Of a stretch of DNA of 64,000 nt, positions 1-13,554 are shown piece by piece. The position numbers were made by a program, and so were the translations under genes. Every line of letters starts with the position of its first letter. Positions within the stretch are counted from its first letter, which is position 1. The stretch comes from Druceiella hillmani. Taxonomy: Eukaryota > Arthropoda > Insecta > Lepidoptera > Hepialidae. The notes below the pieces were generated by a model that was given only the letters and a program-made list of their open reading frames with translations, searched no databases and was not told where the DNA came from. The stretch lies in assembly GCA_039881145.1 (NCBI GenBank), contig JAYKKI010000008.1, forward strand, positions 34,296,501-34,360,500, given 5' to 3'.

Positions 1-2090
1 AAACGTTATATAGTTTAAAGTAAGAAGTTTATTAGTCTGGAGTTATAACGAAGAAACTGTTTCCAAACCTTATCAGCTACTTGACGAAAAGATATACCAC
101 AGTAGTGATACTTTATAAGTCTAGAATTTTTTGTTTAAATACTGAAAATGTATTTGGATTTCAAAACTTTTGTAGCATGTAAAAACAAAATAAACTTTTT
201 ATTGTTATTTTATAATATCGTAGGGTTTTTAATATTTAAAATATATTATTTACCACGCAAAAATTAAATAATGACCCTTATGTTTCAGTTTAAATGTTAA
301 TAGCTCGATAATTTTTTAATATTTCGTAAATTTTGTTATATTCGTCATTGACTTGTGGTTACAAGTATTAAGAAATTATAATTTATGAAATAGTAAAAAA
401 GTTTCCAAATATTCTAGGACATCCATATATCTGAGTTCTGCGTTTACAGTTTTATTTTCAAGTTCTTTCTAACCATGTAAAACATGATTATGGTGAATTA
501 TCTGCAAATATTATGTTATGGTTATGTTAAGTAAATTTATGAAATAAACTGAATCTACGCATTTTGAATCTTTAATAAATCCAAAGAGTTTCCAGCTAAT
601 GGGCCCCATTTGCAGATGCATGAGACTGTACCCAGTTTTTACTACACCTACTATTTATTTAACTTCGAAGGTAAAAAAGATATTGACAATGCTAATCAGT
701 ATTGCCTACATTACTTATCAACGAATGTATATAATCGAAGGAACTACTTGCTGATCATAAGCTGATCTTTACTAATAAAGAAATTATTTATATTTTCATT
801 ACTAATATCTCCTAATATTTAAATATTGTTTCATTTGAAAATTCTTTCACTAACAATAATTTTCGAATATTGCCTGATTTCTTAGACATCTTTGAAATAA
901 AATACATGTTCTCATCTTCATTGTTGTTTTTCATTTTGACAACGTTTTTTCTTAATATTTGAACACAATTAAGAATAGAAAAATATCAAAACGATTCATG
1001 ATGATCAAGAGTGTAAGTCAATTGAATTAAAACTAATGTGGAGAAGGGACAAGGTCTATATTTGCTTTTTTATATATGTGATCGACATGAAGGAATTGAA
1101 AATTCAAGTAATGTTTTAATATCAAATTACTCCATTGTAAAATGTATTATATCACATGGATTTCATTTCAACTAACATACTTTTTTTTAAGAGTAGACGT
1201 AATAATATATGAGCTTTTCAAAATATATTGGGTTCTAACTCAAGTTTAAACTTTAAACTTTAGTAATTTTTAACGGACTTCAAAACAGAAGAGATTCTTA
1301 ATTATACTGTATGTATTTTGGTGTATTGTACCTGTTATTTCTGGTATTTATCAATAAATTTAGATGATTTTTTTTTGTTTGGAAAGGTATATTTTCTATA
1401 TGGTCTAATGAAAATTGGTTAGAATCTTACCATGGGAATTGAAAATACGACAGAGTTGAGAACACAATATTATGGTAATTTAAATCATTGATCCATAAAT
1501 CCTGATGCGTTAGGTGTATTGCTTGTCTAAATCATGAGATTTGAATATCTGAATGTTTTAAATGATTGTTTTGGGTTTCAGAAAGACCACGTTATTGAAC
1601 TTCTCACTTATGATTTCTCACTTATGACGCTGCATATGCTGTCTGCCTAAACCACGGGACTGTGATCTGCTATAGAAATGTCTCCGCCATTAAATTCGAC
1701 ATCTAACTTGACGCTTTGGAAGTACCGTGTGTTTTTCCAAAAAATATTTAAATTCAACCGTGAAATTTTAAGGCACATCATAACTAGGATCTTAGTAGTT
1801 AGACAGATAAGTAAGTTTATACAAAGATATACATTCACTAGAATATTAGTAGGCAGGTAAATACATATGTATATACAAAATCATGAAGTAACTTGGATAT
1901 TGATATGCATATATAAAATATTTACATGTATATACATAATTGAAGCGCTTTCTTGACTAATTTAAATTCTGACTGTAATGAAGTCAAAAGAGAGAGTGCG
2001 GTATGTGTATGTGGACTCATGCATACATGTATGTGGGTATAACATCTGTTTCGATTTCAATAAATAGTTAATTATTATATTTACGAGTTA
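1..2090 (-). repeat. Family R copy R1 (partial, cut by window start)
   Basis: This stretch aligns in the same orientation with 45580-47940 of copy R3. Shared landmarks include 'gaagtttattagtc' near 26 and 45598, 'cttatcagctacttg' near 69 and 45647, and the run to 'ctgtaatgaagtcaaaag' near 1973 and 47805. Its right part (about 1240-2090) is also inverted relative to 8040-9130 of R2, so it lies head to head with R2. No open frame is conserved between copies. The left end lies outside the window. What it derives from is unknown; it may be a decayed large transposon or a segmental duplicate. Confidence 0.8.
1500..1680 (-). repeat. Degenerate sub-repeat (family S), partial units
   Basis: The anchor 'ctgtctgcctaaaccacggg' near 1639 is followed by wording found again near 13010, 13133 and 47410, and in reverse complement near 8500 and 38530-38800. 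The unit is about 105-135 bp where it is tandem. It appears only inside family R copies here, so it is probably an internal satellite-like part of R. Confidence 0.6.
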
Positions 2091-3063
2091 ATTATTATAC
2101 TCTGTTGACACTTTATATGCCGCCTGAAGACACCGTCCAGAAGCAAATTCTTAGTCAGTAGTTATATATGTAATCGCACTTGCAAATTAAATTAATAATA
2201 CATTTTTATTTTTACTCTAAAATTCGAGTTTCTTTAAAAGGTCCCTTTCCGTATAGCAAATCATAACTGGTGGTGTCGGTAGTTCTTGCTGCCAAAATCG
2301 CGATCGAGATTTTGGTAATTGTTTTAACGATTTAAGCAGTACCTATAAAAAATAAATACGTTTTATGTTGTTTACGGCTCTGGTCCCGTCCAGGGCAGAT
2401 TTGCCTTACGTACTTTATTAGAATCTGACTGTGTTATAATAATTTAATCATATTAGCTAAATTTTTTTAATAATGGCGGAAAACGTAGAAAGTATTAAGT
2501 TTTTAAGTACATTTATTCTTAGGTATGAGGGATATTTTACGCATATTTAAATGCCTGTGAAGTCTTAGGTGCGTATATTAAAGAGCCAATATGATGTTTA
2601 CGATGAGCCAAATGAAAGTATACGTTAAGTAAATTAATGAGGATAACCCAAATGAAAATATGTACTACAAGAAACACTTATAGATATTTTACATAACAGG
2701 GACTCATGAATCTGAGAATAAAAATAAGAAATATATAGAGAATTTGCTAATAGAATAGGAAATATAGCTTATATTATTTCTACTGAAACTTAGTTATTCC
2801 TTAAATATAGTAATGGAAGCATACAATAATACTGCACTTGTAACGTTCCTAAATAACCTGTCGTATATCTATAACGTACTACTAAGACATCAAAGTCCAC
2901 AAACTATAAATGAACCATTATACCTAGTTATCAGAGAAGAAGCCAAGTCTAAAGTTATAATAACAATAGAAGTATTTTAAAATATGGCAATTTTAATCAC
3001 TTTATTCTGTAGTAAAATAAAATGGTTGAAACGGAGAAATGTGAGTAGATAAATAGGTAGTGT
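2091..3063. other. AT-rich stretch, no gene seen
   Basis: This lies between R1 and R2. I see no open frame of note, no clear hairpin and no match to other parts of the window. It may be the original flank between two repeat insertions. Confidence 0.5.
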
Positions 3064-3170
3064 TGTAGATACTTGTTTAATTTATTTTTATCACGCTTTG
3101 CTAGTTTTTGGCCCAATTAAAACAAAAATGGAACAAGTGAAAAAGTTAAACAGTAATAGTATAAACATGA

Positions 3171-3178
3171 TAGTATAT

Positions 3179-3254
<76 letters not shown>

Positions 3255-3262
3255 ATATATAT
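3171..3262. repeat. Compound (CA)n(TA)n microsatellite
   Basis: About 12 CA repeats pass into about 28 TA repeats and end in GTGTGTATATATA. It sits at the same place in family R as the TA tract at 56096-56185, so the tract is ancestral to both copies. The long Tyr-Ile frames here are artefacts of the repeat. Confidence 0.95.
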
Positions 3263-3274
3263 AAGGCGTTCATT

Positions 3275-3355
3275 TCTAATTATTTCGTCGCTCTATAAGT
3301 TATCAATAACGCAATATAATTTGAATTCTGAAGTTATTAGGTTTGAATCTATAAA
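3275..3355 (+). ncRNA. tRNA-like SINE head (relic)
   Basis: 'aggtttgaatc' near 3339 resembles a tRNA B box (GGTTCGAATCC). An upstream stretch, 'tcaataacgcaatataattt', corresponds to the better A-box-like part of the paralogue at 56234. The R4 copy is less decayed. It is probably a dead tRNA-derived SINE head inherited with family R; no cloverleaf can be drawn. Confidence 0.4.
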
Positions 3356-5457
3356 AGGTTTTTTTTGTAGAGTAAATAAATAAACAAAAATTTTGATGCT
3401 CTTCTTTCTGACGTTTCAAGGAAGACAACAATTTTGTTTTCTTTAAAATCACTCTTTAAAACAATTTCCGAAATAAATGTATTTTAATTTCAGTGTCATC
3501 TACAACGTTTACAAACGATAACTATTGGGTCTCAATTTTGTCTGTTCTTAACTTTTTTCATATTTTCAATAACATAAGAATATATTTCGTTGTTATTTTT
3601 CTTTCATAATTAACATGTTCTTTTTGGTTTTTACTACTGCCAAAAAGTGTTTTCATACTCAATTTAATCAAAATATTCTTTCAATAAAAACATTGACAAA
3701 TAAGTTCGTTTTGGTATTTTATATTGTTTAGGAGCAATCGTATTTCTTTTATGCGTATATATTTGGCAACATTATATCAAGTAATGAAATATAATAATTG
3801 ATGTTTGTAAGTAATTTAATGAGTTGTAACAATTGAGTAGGGAATCTTTGAAAAAGTGATTCTGCTTTATTTTTTTTTATTTTAACTCTACTCATAGTTA
3901 AAATTTTAATAAGCCATAATTTATACTTTAACTTGTTTTTGTATTGATTTATATGACTTCTTAAGCGGATTAAGTCGATAAATATAAACAGAATGAATAA
4001 ATTAATAAATTAAAACGAACTTTCCCCTTTCTCATCAATTGTTTTCTTGTGTACGATTTGTTTCGTAAATAGAATTATAATATAAACGACAAGGTTTGAA
4101 GGTATTATTTGAAGGTATATATAATGAAATTTACCATATATTTAATATTTTATATTAGTTTTTTGCTCACAGGCATATTTTCCAAATAGATTTCCATTTT
4201 ATGAATAATTGCTAAAGAGAATGTCTTCGCAAGGAAGAAAGTTGGCACGGCCGTGGGAAATTTAGTTCGAATTTAAGTTTTGTGCAGTTATAGAATGCAA
4301 AGAAGGTAATCCTATATATAAATAGAGCATACATACATGGTTATATTCTGTTAAGGGTTATCGTATTTTACCTGTCAGATGAAATGAAAGCGCATATTCT
4401 ATAATTAACTAACGTTCTAGCTATTATATAAATAAATGAGTAACAGTAGCTAATAACAGGCAAGACTGGCTAATAACATGAACTGCAATTTGTTTATATG
4501 TAGGCACTCCAGATTGTTTCTTATTTAATAACTCTGTGACCAAGAAACGGATTGCTAACAAAGAGCAATGATCATTCATTAAAAAATAATTAATATTGGC
4601 CATGGCAAATATTAATCTAATATGTATAAACTAACCTAATTAATAAAGAACATCTTGAACAAGTTTCGGCTCTGCAATAATATTTTACTTTGAGCAGTTT
4701 AAACTAACGCCAGTCCATAAGCACCAATCAAAGCGGTGAGTAAAATTCAATTAAATCATGTTACACATTCTATAACGAGCGTCCTTTTCATTAAACTAAA
4801 TAAATTCTCGTCACTAAAATAATGGCTTGTCGAGTTCGTTCAGAGATTATTGGCATTTGTAATATAAAATATATTCTAATCATATTATTGTGAAAAATAA
4901 ATATTTGTCTCATTTTGAAATTTGATACTTTTATTTCAACTTATAATGGATAAGCATTTAGATTTTATCGGAAAATTTATAAATTTAAAAACGAGGAATA
5001 TAAAATAACTATAGCAGCATAGAATTTATCTCTTTAGTTTTAAGTTCAATTTATGTAGATTCCATTAAAATTATCCTGTGACAATTATCTCAAACTAAAT
5101 GACACATTTTACATTTTGAATACAGACTAATAAATTACCTTCACACTCGACTAAATAATGCAAAAATCTGTATAACTTAACCGCTATTACAAGACATAAG
5201 CGAATTAATATTATCTCGTGCAGGCAGTAACGGTTTTCCCTTATTAACTCATGAATGATAGATATAGAAGCTACAACGTTGGGAGTATAGACCGCAATGC
5301 AATGGGTCCAATAACCAGACCAGTGGTTTGCTTAATGATATTAGCATACCTGTTGCATCATGAAATATGTTCTTGAATTTCTACGGTTGTAACTTTATGT
5401 TTATGAAATAAACGTTAAGCGTTTGTATCTTTCATTTTATGGAATAATGTGTATGTA

Positions 5458-5480
5458 TGCGTGTGTGTGTGTGTGTGTGA
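5458..5480. repeat. Short (GT)n tract
   Basis: About ten GT repeats follow 'tgtatgtatgc'. The corresponding place in R3 near 50975 has a short CACACACA run, the expected complement. Confidence 0.85.
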
Positions 5481-6500
5481 TTCAAAAGAGAGAATTTTCG
5501 GAGAATATATTAATTACACTGAATAACGGTTTTGAAGTGGGCGTAAGGAAATTGGAAAATTAAGGCTTCATAATAGAATTTAAATCCAGAAACCATAACA
5601 AAACAATAAAAAGAAGTAATTTAGAAATCTGATTAAAATTTGATTATCGACTAGAGGTAATTTTTATAGTACATATTATACATTTAGATATTCATTATAT
5701 AACATATTTAGATATTCTAAAGCTGTGAGTATACTCTGTGAGTTCAATTTTCAATGCTATTTCATTTAAAAAAACGAATAATCAATATAAATTAACATAA
5801 CATAGAAATTTATGTGGAGTTTCATAGATCAACAAATTATTTATTTTATTTTGAATAAACAAATATAATAATGTTCATAGGTTAATATTTATCCAAAGGA
5901 AATATAATTAAATAAAAATGTCGAAAAAAATGGGACTACTTTTCTTCAGTTATAAGGTGATTGATACGTATATATTAAATACAAAGTTATCATTATTTAT
6001 AACGAAAGAACATTAGTGCTATGTTGGACAAATGGTGGTTTCAATTCGATTTACAACTTAAAATTTATAGTTTTAAATTTATAATTTCAATAAAAAAAAT
6101 AATCTGTTGATGGTTTTCCTATAACACTATATATAATTTTACAAATATTTCTAATATTTGTAAGGCGTAATTTTTAGAAATATTTAATGTGGATGGAAAA
6201 TTCACATATTAAAGCATGTTGAGTAATCTTAGGGTTTCAAGGAATATTTTTTTGAATCAACTATTGGTGTAACGATATTTTAACAATGGTGTCGAAAACA
6301 GGTAATGTAATTTGTATTTACATATAATATCTTAAAAATATTTATTATAATTATTTATTTGCATAAAACGAATCTGTTAACGAAAGCACTTGCGATGATC
6401 TACGTAAATCGCAATTTTTCTAGACAACTTTTAAAGGCCAATATCTTTATGAAAGTCGGAGTATATTTTATTTCAAAATATTGAATATTGCAGTAGACCT

Positions 6501-6536
6501 ATTTCTGCAAGTAGATTTATTTCTGCAAGTAGATTT
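6501..6536. repeat. 18-bp tandem duplication
   Basis: The unit ATTTCTGCAAGTAGATTT occurs twice head to tail. R4 has a single unit at the corresponding place near 57046, so the duplication arose in R2 after the copies separated. Confidence 0.85.
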
Positions 6537-6742
6537 ATTACATTTACCTCTAGAACATAACAACTTAGACTTATAAGTATTGAGCCAAAGTAGGTAAACT
6601 TAATAAGATACCAAGGTTTGTCACGAATAATGTATTTGAGGAGGATTAATGCAGCTTATTGAACTAATTTCTCCCACTAATTCTATGATAATATCTAACA
6701 ATGGAAGCTTTAGACATGCACGTGTAACTACGTGCGTGCTAC

Positions 6743-6817
6743 GACGTCTTCTAATCGCGTCTTCTAATGTATATGTGTAGCATAATGACGTCTTCTAATA
6801 TATATGTGTAGCATAAT
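6743..6817. repeat. Tandem duplication around GACGTCTTCTAAT
   Basis: GACGTCTTCTAAT begins at 6743, a variant follows at 6755, and 'gacgtcttctaat' through 'gtgtagcataat' repeats at 6787-6817. R4 has a single version near 57280-57320. It is a local slippage product in R2. Confidence 0.75.
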
Positions 6818-7649
6818 AGGTGCAGCGTCTATCATGGTAATTTATACTTTATAAATAAAACTTTCCAGACAAGAGCAGTTTAATGGGATTAAAAATTCAC
6901 TGAAATGTATTCAAAGGGCAGTCATATGTAATACTTAGTGTACAATACCTGTGACGAATCTTTTATTGATGTTGATTATAAGTTTGGATTTAAATATTAG
7001 TAATTCACATATTTCAAAAAACTTTCGGTGAATTGATATGTACAGTAAAATTTGTAGCCTAGTAATTTTAACAATGAAACCGTATCAAGAAGATGCGTGT
7101 CGAAATCCCACTAAAATATGAAATATTTTCTGAAATTTTAAAATTGTTTTTTTAATTTTAAAATTCTGCCACGATCAAAAATCGCTACATAAACGTCATT
7201 GTTAATGAGTCGCAAATACTTGTTTGCAATAATTAAGCGTAAAGAGGGAAATATTAATAATTTAAACTATTTTTGGGGAAATGGAAATGGAAAATTGAGT
7301 ATTCATAAATCAAGAGTCCATTGGTCATTAATCAAACATTATTTTTAAGAACTGGTTAAGTATGAGACATTACATCCGAGATATAGTGCAAGCGATCAAA
7401 TCTTCTAATCTCTTTAACTTTAAGAGTAAAGGATGCAAGATCCAGACGCTTCCGATGTTTGGCAAAATTAAAAAAAAGGGAATTTTTAATTCTAATTTTT
7501 CTATTTAACCAGTCTTGAATATCTATTAAATCAGCAAATATAATGTCAAGCTCTTCTCTTCTAACGACTCTTATCTGTGATACGAATGCCCCGTGTTTTT
7601 TTGTTTCATATTATTAAATGGTAATTTATGTCTTTGAAATAATAAAGAT

Positions 7650-7705
7650 GATACTATGCGTATGTTAGTTAATTGTTGATACTATGCGTATGTTAGTTAA
7701 TTGTT
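7650..7705. repeat. Exact 28-bp tandem duplication
   Basis: Two identical 28-bp units (7650-7677 and 7678-7705) begin GATACTATGCG and end TTAATTGTT. The R4 paralogue near 58297-58327 has one unit, so this is recent slippage. Confidence 0.9.
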
Positions 7706-8439
7706 ATCGCCAGTTTCAGTCATGATCAAATATAATATAGCCGATTGCTGGATTTGTTTATAATGCTTTATTCAATCTAAGTTATTAATATGTTTTAAAT
7801 GTCGTTTCAAGAGGCCTAACTGATTATATGTTACGTTTTTAAAAGAAACATTGAAGCTAAAACGTTAACGAATGTTTTATATAACAAAAGTATAAAATAC
7901 GATTCAAGTTAAATGTTAAAAAGAAGAATCGTTAGGAACCAAGAAGTATCACTTTAACCACGAGAGAAACAGGAACAAGTTAGATTGAAATTGGCTCACA
8001 ATGGTTTTAAATTTTTTTTTAGACTGAATTTTTATACATATATAAATGGACGTATCAATTAATTACAACAATTAACTCATTTATTGAAATCGAAAGAGTT
8101 ATCATAACCACGTTCATATATGCATGAGCCCACGTACTCATACATATTACACATGAGCGTGCAAATCACATTCTCTCTTTTGACTTCATTACAGTCAGTG
8201 CTTCTAATATGTACATACCTGTGAATACTATATTTGTGCATACTGATATCCCAGTTACTTCATGCTTTTCGCATAAATACTTATCTGCCTACTAAAATTA
8301 CAGTGGCTGTATATCATTGTATAAACTTACTTAGCTACTAATAACCTAGCTATGATATACCTTAATTTTCATGGTTGAATTCTAACCAATTTTTAAAGAA
8401 ATCACACAGTACTTTCACAGCATCAAGGTTTTGGAGTTA

Positions 8440-8710
8440 AAACCAGATTTCAAGGGCATTGACTCTGCTTAAGACAAAAAATACAAATTTAAAAATAGGA
8501 GAATACAGTCTCGCGGTTTAGGATAGCCAAAACCCTACAGCATAAGAACTGAGAAGTTGGAACTCGAAGTTCAATGACGGAGTTTCTGTCTGAATCACAT
8601 AACACTAATTTAAAAACTGCAGATGTTTTAAATCTGCAGTTTTTAAATCATCATTCAATTCAGTCTCGTAGTTTAAGCAAGCAGTACCTACGGAGTTATA
8701 GATTAGGGAT
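8440..8710 (+). repeat. Family S sub-repeat, about two units
   Basis: 'cagtctcgcggttta' near 8506 and 'cagtctcgtagtttaagc' near 8662 start two diverged units. Each is followed by 'gagaagttggaactc'-like or 'gagttatagatta'-like wording. It corresponds in reverse to 1500-1680 and 47270-47460. An internal hairpin lies at the unit junction. Confidence 0.6.
8608..8650. repeat. Hairpin between S units
   Basis: 'atttaaaaactgcagat' and 'atctgcagtttttaaat' are inverted around a short loop. It is local to R2. Confidence 0.8.
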
Positions 8711-9059
8711 TGAAATTACCACTAGTTGATAAATTATTCGCAAGATTTGAATCTATAACAACAACCCTTAAAACATGGAGCAAAATAAAATTATTTAAGG
8801 ACCTAGCTTCCTGCCATGGCTTTTTTGCTACGTCAAAACAAGTCAAGTGAGTCTAAACTCAATAAGTTTATTTCTTATCACTACATTTTGAGGAATGTAA
8901 TTTACTTTTTGAGGAATTCTATGATGTGTTTTCAATTTCCATGGTCAGATTGTGACTAATTTTCATTGGAGCATACTAAAAATATATCTTTCTAAATAAA
9001 AAAGCATTATCGAAACTGATTGATAAATACCGGGGATGACAGGTGTCATACACTAAAAA

Positions 9060-9700
9060 AAGATACAGTCAAATCGAGAACCTTTTTCTATTTTTTGATC
9101 GGTGTAAAATTACTAAAGTTTGAAATTTGTGCGTGATTAATGCACAAAATAATTTACAGACAAAAATTCTAAAAAAAAGTTTTTCTCTCTTCTATTATTC
9201 TTCTATACGCTAAATCAATCACTCTTTTTAGATACTTTCCATGTACAGAATTTACTCGGTTATAATTTAGTTATATGCTTAGATTATACAAGAAGGCATA
9301 AGTATAATAAACCACTCATTTTATCATCTATTAAATAACAACTCACAAAATAGGATTCTGATTATGGTGTATTATAACGTACCTCCTGTGGGGATGTTTT
9401 TGGGTATACATTTGCTTATTGAATTTAGTATATGTGGATATTAGCTGCCCATCCCAGCTTTGTCCGCGTTAAAATGGATCGTGACTGCATTTTGTTTTAT
9501 TCTACTTCCTATAATACATTTTTTTATGTCCAGCAATTTTTTGAAATAACTCTACATGAGAGTTTAAATGAACATTTCCTTCCACCCTTATATTCACAGC
9601 ATCAAAGGTTAAATTACTTAAAGTTCTATTATTATTTAAAAGAGCACCTAAAGTCTAAAGAAACTTCTCAATAATTTCCAAGTTTTAAGGTCGTAGGCTT
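9060..9700 (+). mobile_element. RTE-like LINE 3'-end fragment (degenerate)
   Basis: The sequence 'tgcccatcccagctttgtcc' near 9446, then 'gcgttaaaatgg', resembles the widespread 3' region of RTE-type LINEs and their dependent SINEs in arthropods ('cggctttgtccgcgtggaatt'). Matching copies occur at 60470-61080 (same orientation) and 43500-43660 (inverted), all at the same place in family R. An 80-codon frame (9432-9674) crosses it but is not kept in R4. The family assignment is by resemblance only. Confidence 0.45.
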
Positions 9701-12319
9701 TATAATTCTGGAGATATAGTGACAAGCCAGGATGGTCAATAAATTGACTTTTACATGTATATATACATTAATGTGTTAGACAAACGCGTAAAATTGTAAT
9801 TTATACGCTTGCCGTTAAGATTATATTTTAAAGTTTTTCACTCTATCTCTAATACATTAAAAACTGATAATAGATGGTAAAATATTAATTGACTTCTTTA
9901 TAAAGGAAGTCAAAATCTAAAGAGTTGATTGCATAATTGGAACCAAGAGAGACGACAATTAATATGTAACTTTTTTATAGTTAAACTTCGAAATTAATCG
10001 TCCTAAGTTCTCTTTGAATGATTTAACCATAGACTAACATTGTTTTTGAATACAAAGTAAATCGGTACGTGAGCAGAAATACATTATTTAGATATTAATT
10101 TCAAAAAAATTGTTTCTGACCTTAAATAAATTGAATAAGATAGCGTAGCTGTGTCAAAATCAAGATAAAAGAATATCCATAAGCCGTTAAGCATATTAGA
10201 AGTCAATGATAAGGACCAAATTTTATTATGAAAGATTCGTAATTTCCGTCATTCATAACTACTAGGACCCTTAATCAAGTAAAGATTCCAGTGACTAACT
10301 TATAGATAATTCCAGAATAAGTTGACGACGATGAAGAATTAAGAGCTAAGGTGAAAGCTCAAACACCTAGGCAATACCTAGAAAAATTCAATATAATTAA
10401 GCTGTATTAAATAATAATTTTACTAAACAAAGAAAATTATCTGAAAAGTCCATAGCATTTAAAATTAATTTTTTCGTACGCTGTAAACTGTTACAAATAT
10501 TTAACATAAATTAAAGATAAGCATTTGAAGAAATGGGCAGAATAGTAAAGATAATGTATAAATTATATTTAATTTAAAATTATGAACTAATGTTTAAACA
10601 TATTTGATATAGCCGTATGTAAATCAGAAAATAATTGATAATATACTCCAACAAAATTTTGAATAACACAATTGATATTATTCTATGTTTAAAACAAAAC
10701 CCTAAATCCCAAAAAAATTCAAGACGTATTTTTCATTTCAATCAACTTATTATTTTTACAGGCAGGTTGTAGATTAAATAGCATTAAGCTCACAGGATTG
10801 AGTAATGATTGAAAATATGAGACAGGTGAAGGAAAGTTTTTTTCCAAAATAGAACGCACGGCAAGTTCTATTGTTAAGCAATACATAAAATTCATACATT
10901 TATTAATTAAAAAAAATCGTGTCCAACTTACAAGCCAACCCCAAGTTATGAAAATTATTCCATACTTAAGTATCTCTAAATAGCTGAATAAAAAATTAAT
11001 AATTTCATAACTAAATGTTTAAGGTGATTATTATTTATTTAATACATATTATTTTAGATTTTTTGTTAATAGAACTTCCAATTACATTATTTCAGTAATT
11101 TATTACACTTCGTTTTTTGAACGCAATAAAAAGTTAGAAACAAAAAAGAAATACGGAACCACGGTCGGGAAGAGTTGCCAAACGCAGAAAATGGGACTTT
11201 TCTATTAAATGGTTATTAAAATTAAATTATTTGACAAAATATTGTAAAATTGAGATAGTCACCCAAACAATATCAATCCGAATCCGTACCGTACAAGCCG
11301 ACAGAAAAAATTACTAAAGTCGATCAAAGAATTGCGACCTGGAGTGTATCCTCACATGAACATACATATAGTATACATTAAGTTTCGGCCCGAAATAGTA
11401 ACGGGCAGAAACTTTACTCATGAAATTGATGATAATTTTTAGTAATTGGTAAGACAGCAACGTTTAAATATGAGTAACCTTACTAAATACGCCGTTTTTA
11501 TGAGGAAACGAGTTGGGAAAAAAATTAAAATTTCGTAACAAATATCTGTATTAAAATATTACCGATATTAATTTTGTTTGTAGAATGGTCAGGTAAAAGT
11601 ACTTTTGCTCATTCTCATAAGCCTTTCACATGTTTTTTTTTGAAAATATAAAAATTTATATGTACTTTTTACTCCATCAAGAAAAATTGACTCTACAAGG
11701 TAACTCGACTCGACCAAGAAAAAGTGACTCGACTACATCTAAAAAACTATGCAGTGATGCGCATTTCCTTACCATAAATTCAGAAATTAATTAGAACTAT
11801 GATTTTATCATTTATCCAATAGCTTATTCACAAACACGACTTTTCATTAGGTTTTTCTGCATAATGTGGCATTTTTTTCAATAAATCTATTTCATTATCT
11901 CATTGAAATTGTTTCTAAAATAGAATTACTTCAATTTAATTTTTTTCGTTTTTCTCAGATTATTTTTTTAATTGGTTTCTTTTTAAACGGCCCTTGAAGC
12001 CATATTAATGCAAAATAAAACATAATTTTACTAAACAATTTTAATCAAAATTTTTCCTATTTCTTTAGTTTTCAAGTAACTTAACAAGTTTTTGATATCA
12101 TTAAATTTAATGATATATATTTTTATAATTTAATTTACAGTGCATCATGGCCTTATACGAGTAGACAACACAAAATATTTTAAAACATTGACTATAATAA
12201 TTCGGTCTGAATTACTTTTTAACAGATAATATATAAAAGAACAAATTAAACTGAGAGTAAAGAATAGTAAGTTTGGAAAACATAAATATTATTAAAAAAC
12301 TTATATGAAACTTATTAAA

Positions 12320-13270
12320 ACTTTTAAATTAAAAACAAGAGCAACCAAACGATGTTAATTTAGAGTTTAAGAATTTAATTAGTCTTTTGTTGAGAAATCT
12401 GGCAAAATTATTTCTTTCATGAGACAGGCAATGCTCTTATGCATTACAATAATAATAAAGGGACTAATCCTCGTAATTTTAGAGCAATTATATTTCAAAA
12501 ACGTGATTCATGTAATCGGAGGGATTTTGTTAAAGGGAAATATTGAACTGAATTTTTCACATTATTCTCAGCATTAGTGAAATCATTAGGTACATTTTTT
12601 ATGCAAATAAGTACAGCTTATTAAACTACATACATACATGCACACAGTAAGGAAATAAAATATTTGTTTTCACGTACGGAGAAAAAACGGATAAAGTCAC
12701 TGCAACCACATCCACTCCCACGCAATATCTTATTAAAATAGCTACATGGACAAAACCACGTACTATAGTTTACATTATTTTACCAGGACAAGCATTCCAA
12801 TTATTTATTTTTACGCGTCCAAATGACGAGATCGAAGGGAATAAATGTATAAAGAAAAGTTGGGTTTTTACTTGCCGTAGCAAGACTTTCGTTAACTTGA
12901 CGTAGTAAAAAGTAATAGGGTAATTAGTTGAATATACACGGGTAAAAAATTGTTATATTAAATAATATAATTTCAACCTTTGACTCATAAATATTGATTC
13001 TACAGATGTCTTACCTGCTTAAACCGCAAGACTTGAAACCTACTCTTTTTAAATCAGGATTATGGGCCACAAGTAGATACAATGTCTTTGCATATCGAGT
13101 TCTGATTTTTCCGTTCTGATACCGCAAGGATATTGCTTGCCTAAACTGTAAAACTTGAGGATGTGCTATTTTAAAAATAGTTTTGAAAGTCTCAAGAAAT
13201 AACTGTTATTGAATTTCGGGTTCCAACTCCTCTACCGGGTACTGCCTACCTGACGTTTAGCAGTTCAATT
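12320..13270 (+). repeat. Family R block shared in inverse with 38440-39600
   Basis: Anchors on this strand match the reverse complement of R3. 'tctggcaaaattatttctttc' near 12399 pairs with 39520-39545, 'gtttacattattttacc' near 12769 pairs with 39058-39075, and 'catacatgcacacagtaagg' near 12632 pairs with about 39198-39218. The block ends in family S units. It is non-coding. Confidence 0.75.
13010..13270 (-). repeat. Family S sub-repeat, three degenerate units
   Basis: Anchors lie near 13011 ('ttacctgcttaaaccgcaag'), 13133 ('ttgcttgcctaaactg') and 13240 ('tactgcctacctgacg'), giving a spacing of about 105-125 bp. Units have drifted heavily in sequence but keep their order. Confidence 0.6.
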
Positions 13271-13438
13271 ATTATAAATAGAAACTTTTGAAAAAAAAAG
13301 AATAACAGAGAGTTAATGGTATAACAAGTTTTCCTTTCTCTAAAAAAATTGTCGTATCTCGCACTATTGAAGGTTGCATTGCATATTACTCTGATAATTA
13401 TATGGGGAGCCAAGTATGCGTGCAATGAATACTTCAGT

Positions 13439-13439
<1 letters not shown>

Positions 13440-13493
<54 letters not shown>

Positions 13494-13494
13494 T
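13440..13494. repeat. (TA)n microsatellite
   Basis: About 24 TA repeats run into ATT repeats. It lies in R2. The 80-codon frame across it is a repeat artefact. Confidence 0.95.
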
Positions 13495-13554
13495 ATTATT
13501 ATTATTTTTTTTCATTTATTACCCTATTTCCGATTCTTTCCGCAGTTGTTTTAT

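Noticed and set aside
9432..9674. 80-codon frame near the RTE-like piece
   Set aside because: The paralogous stretch in R4 (60780-61030) does not keep the frame.
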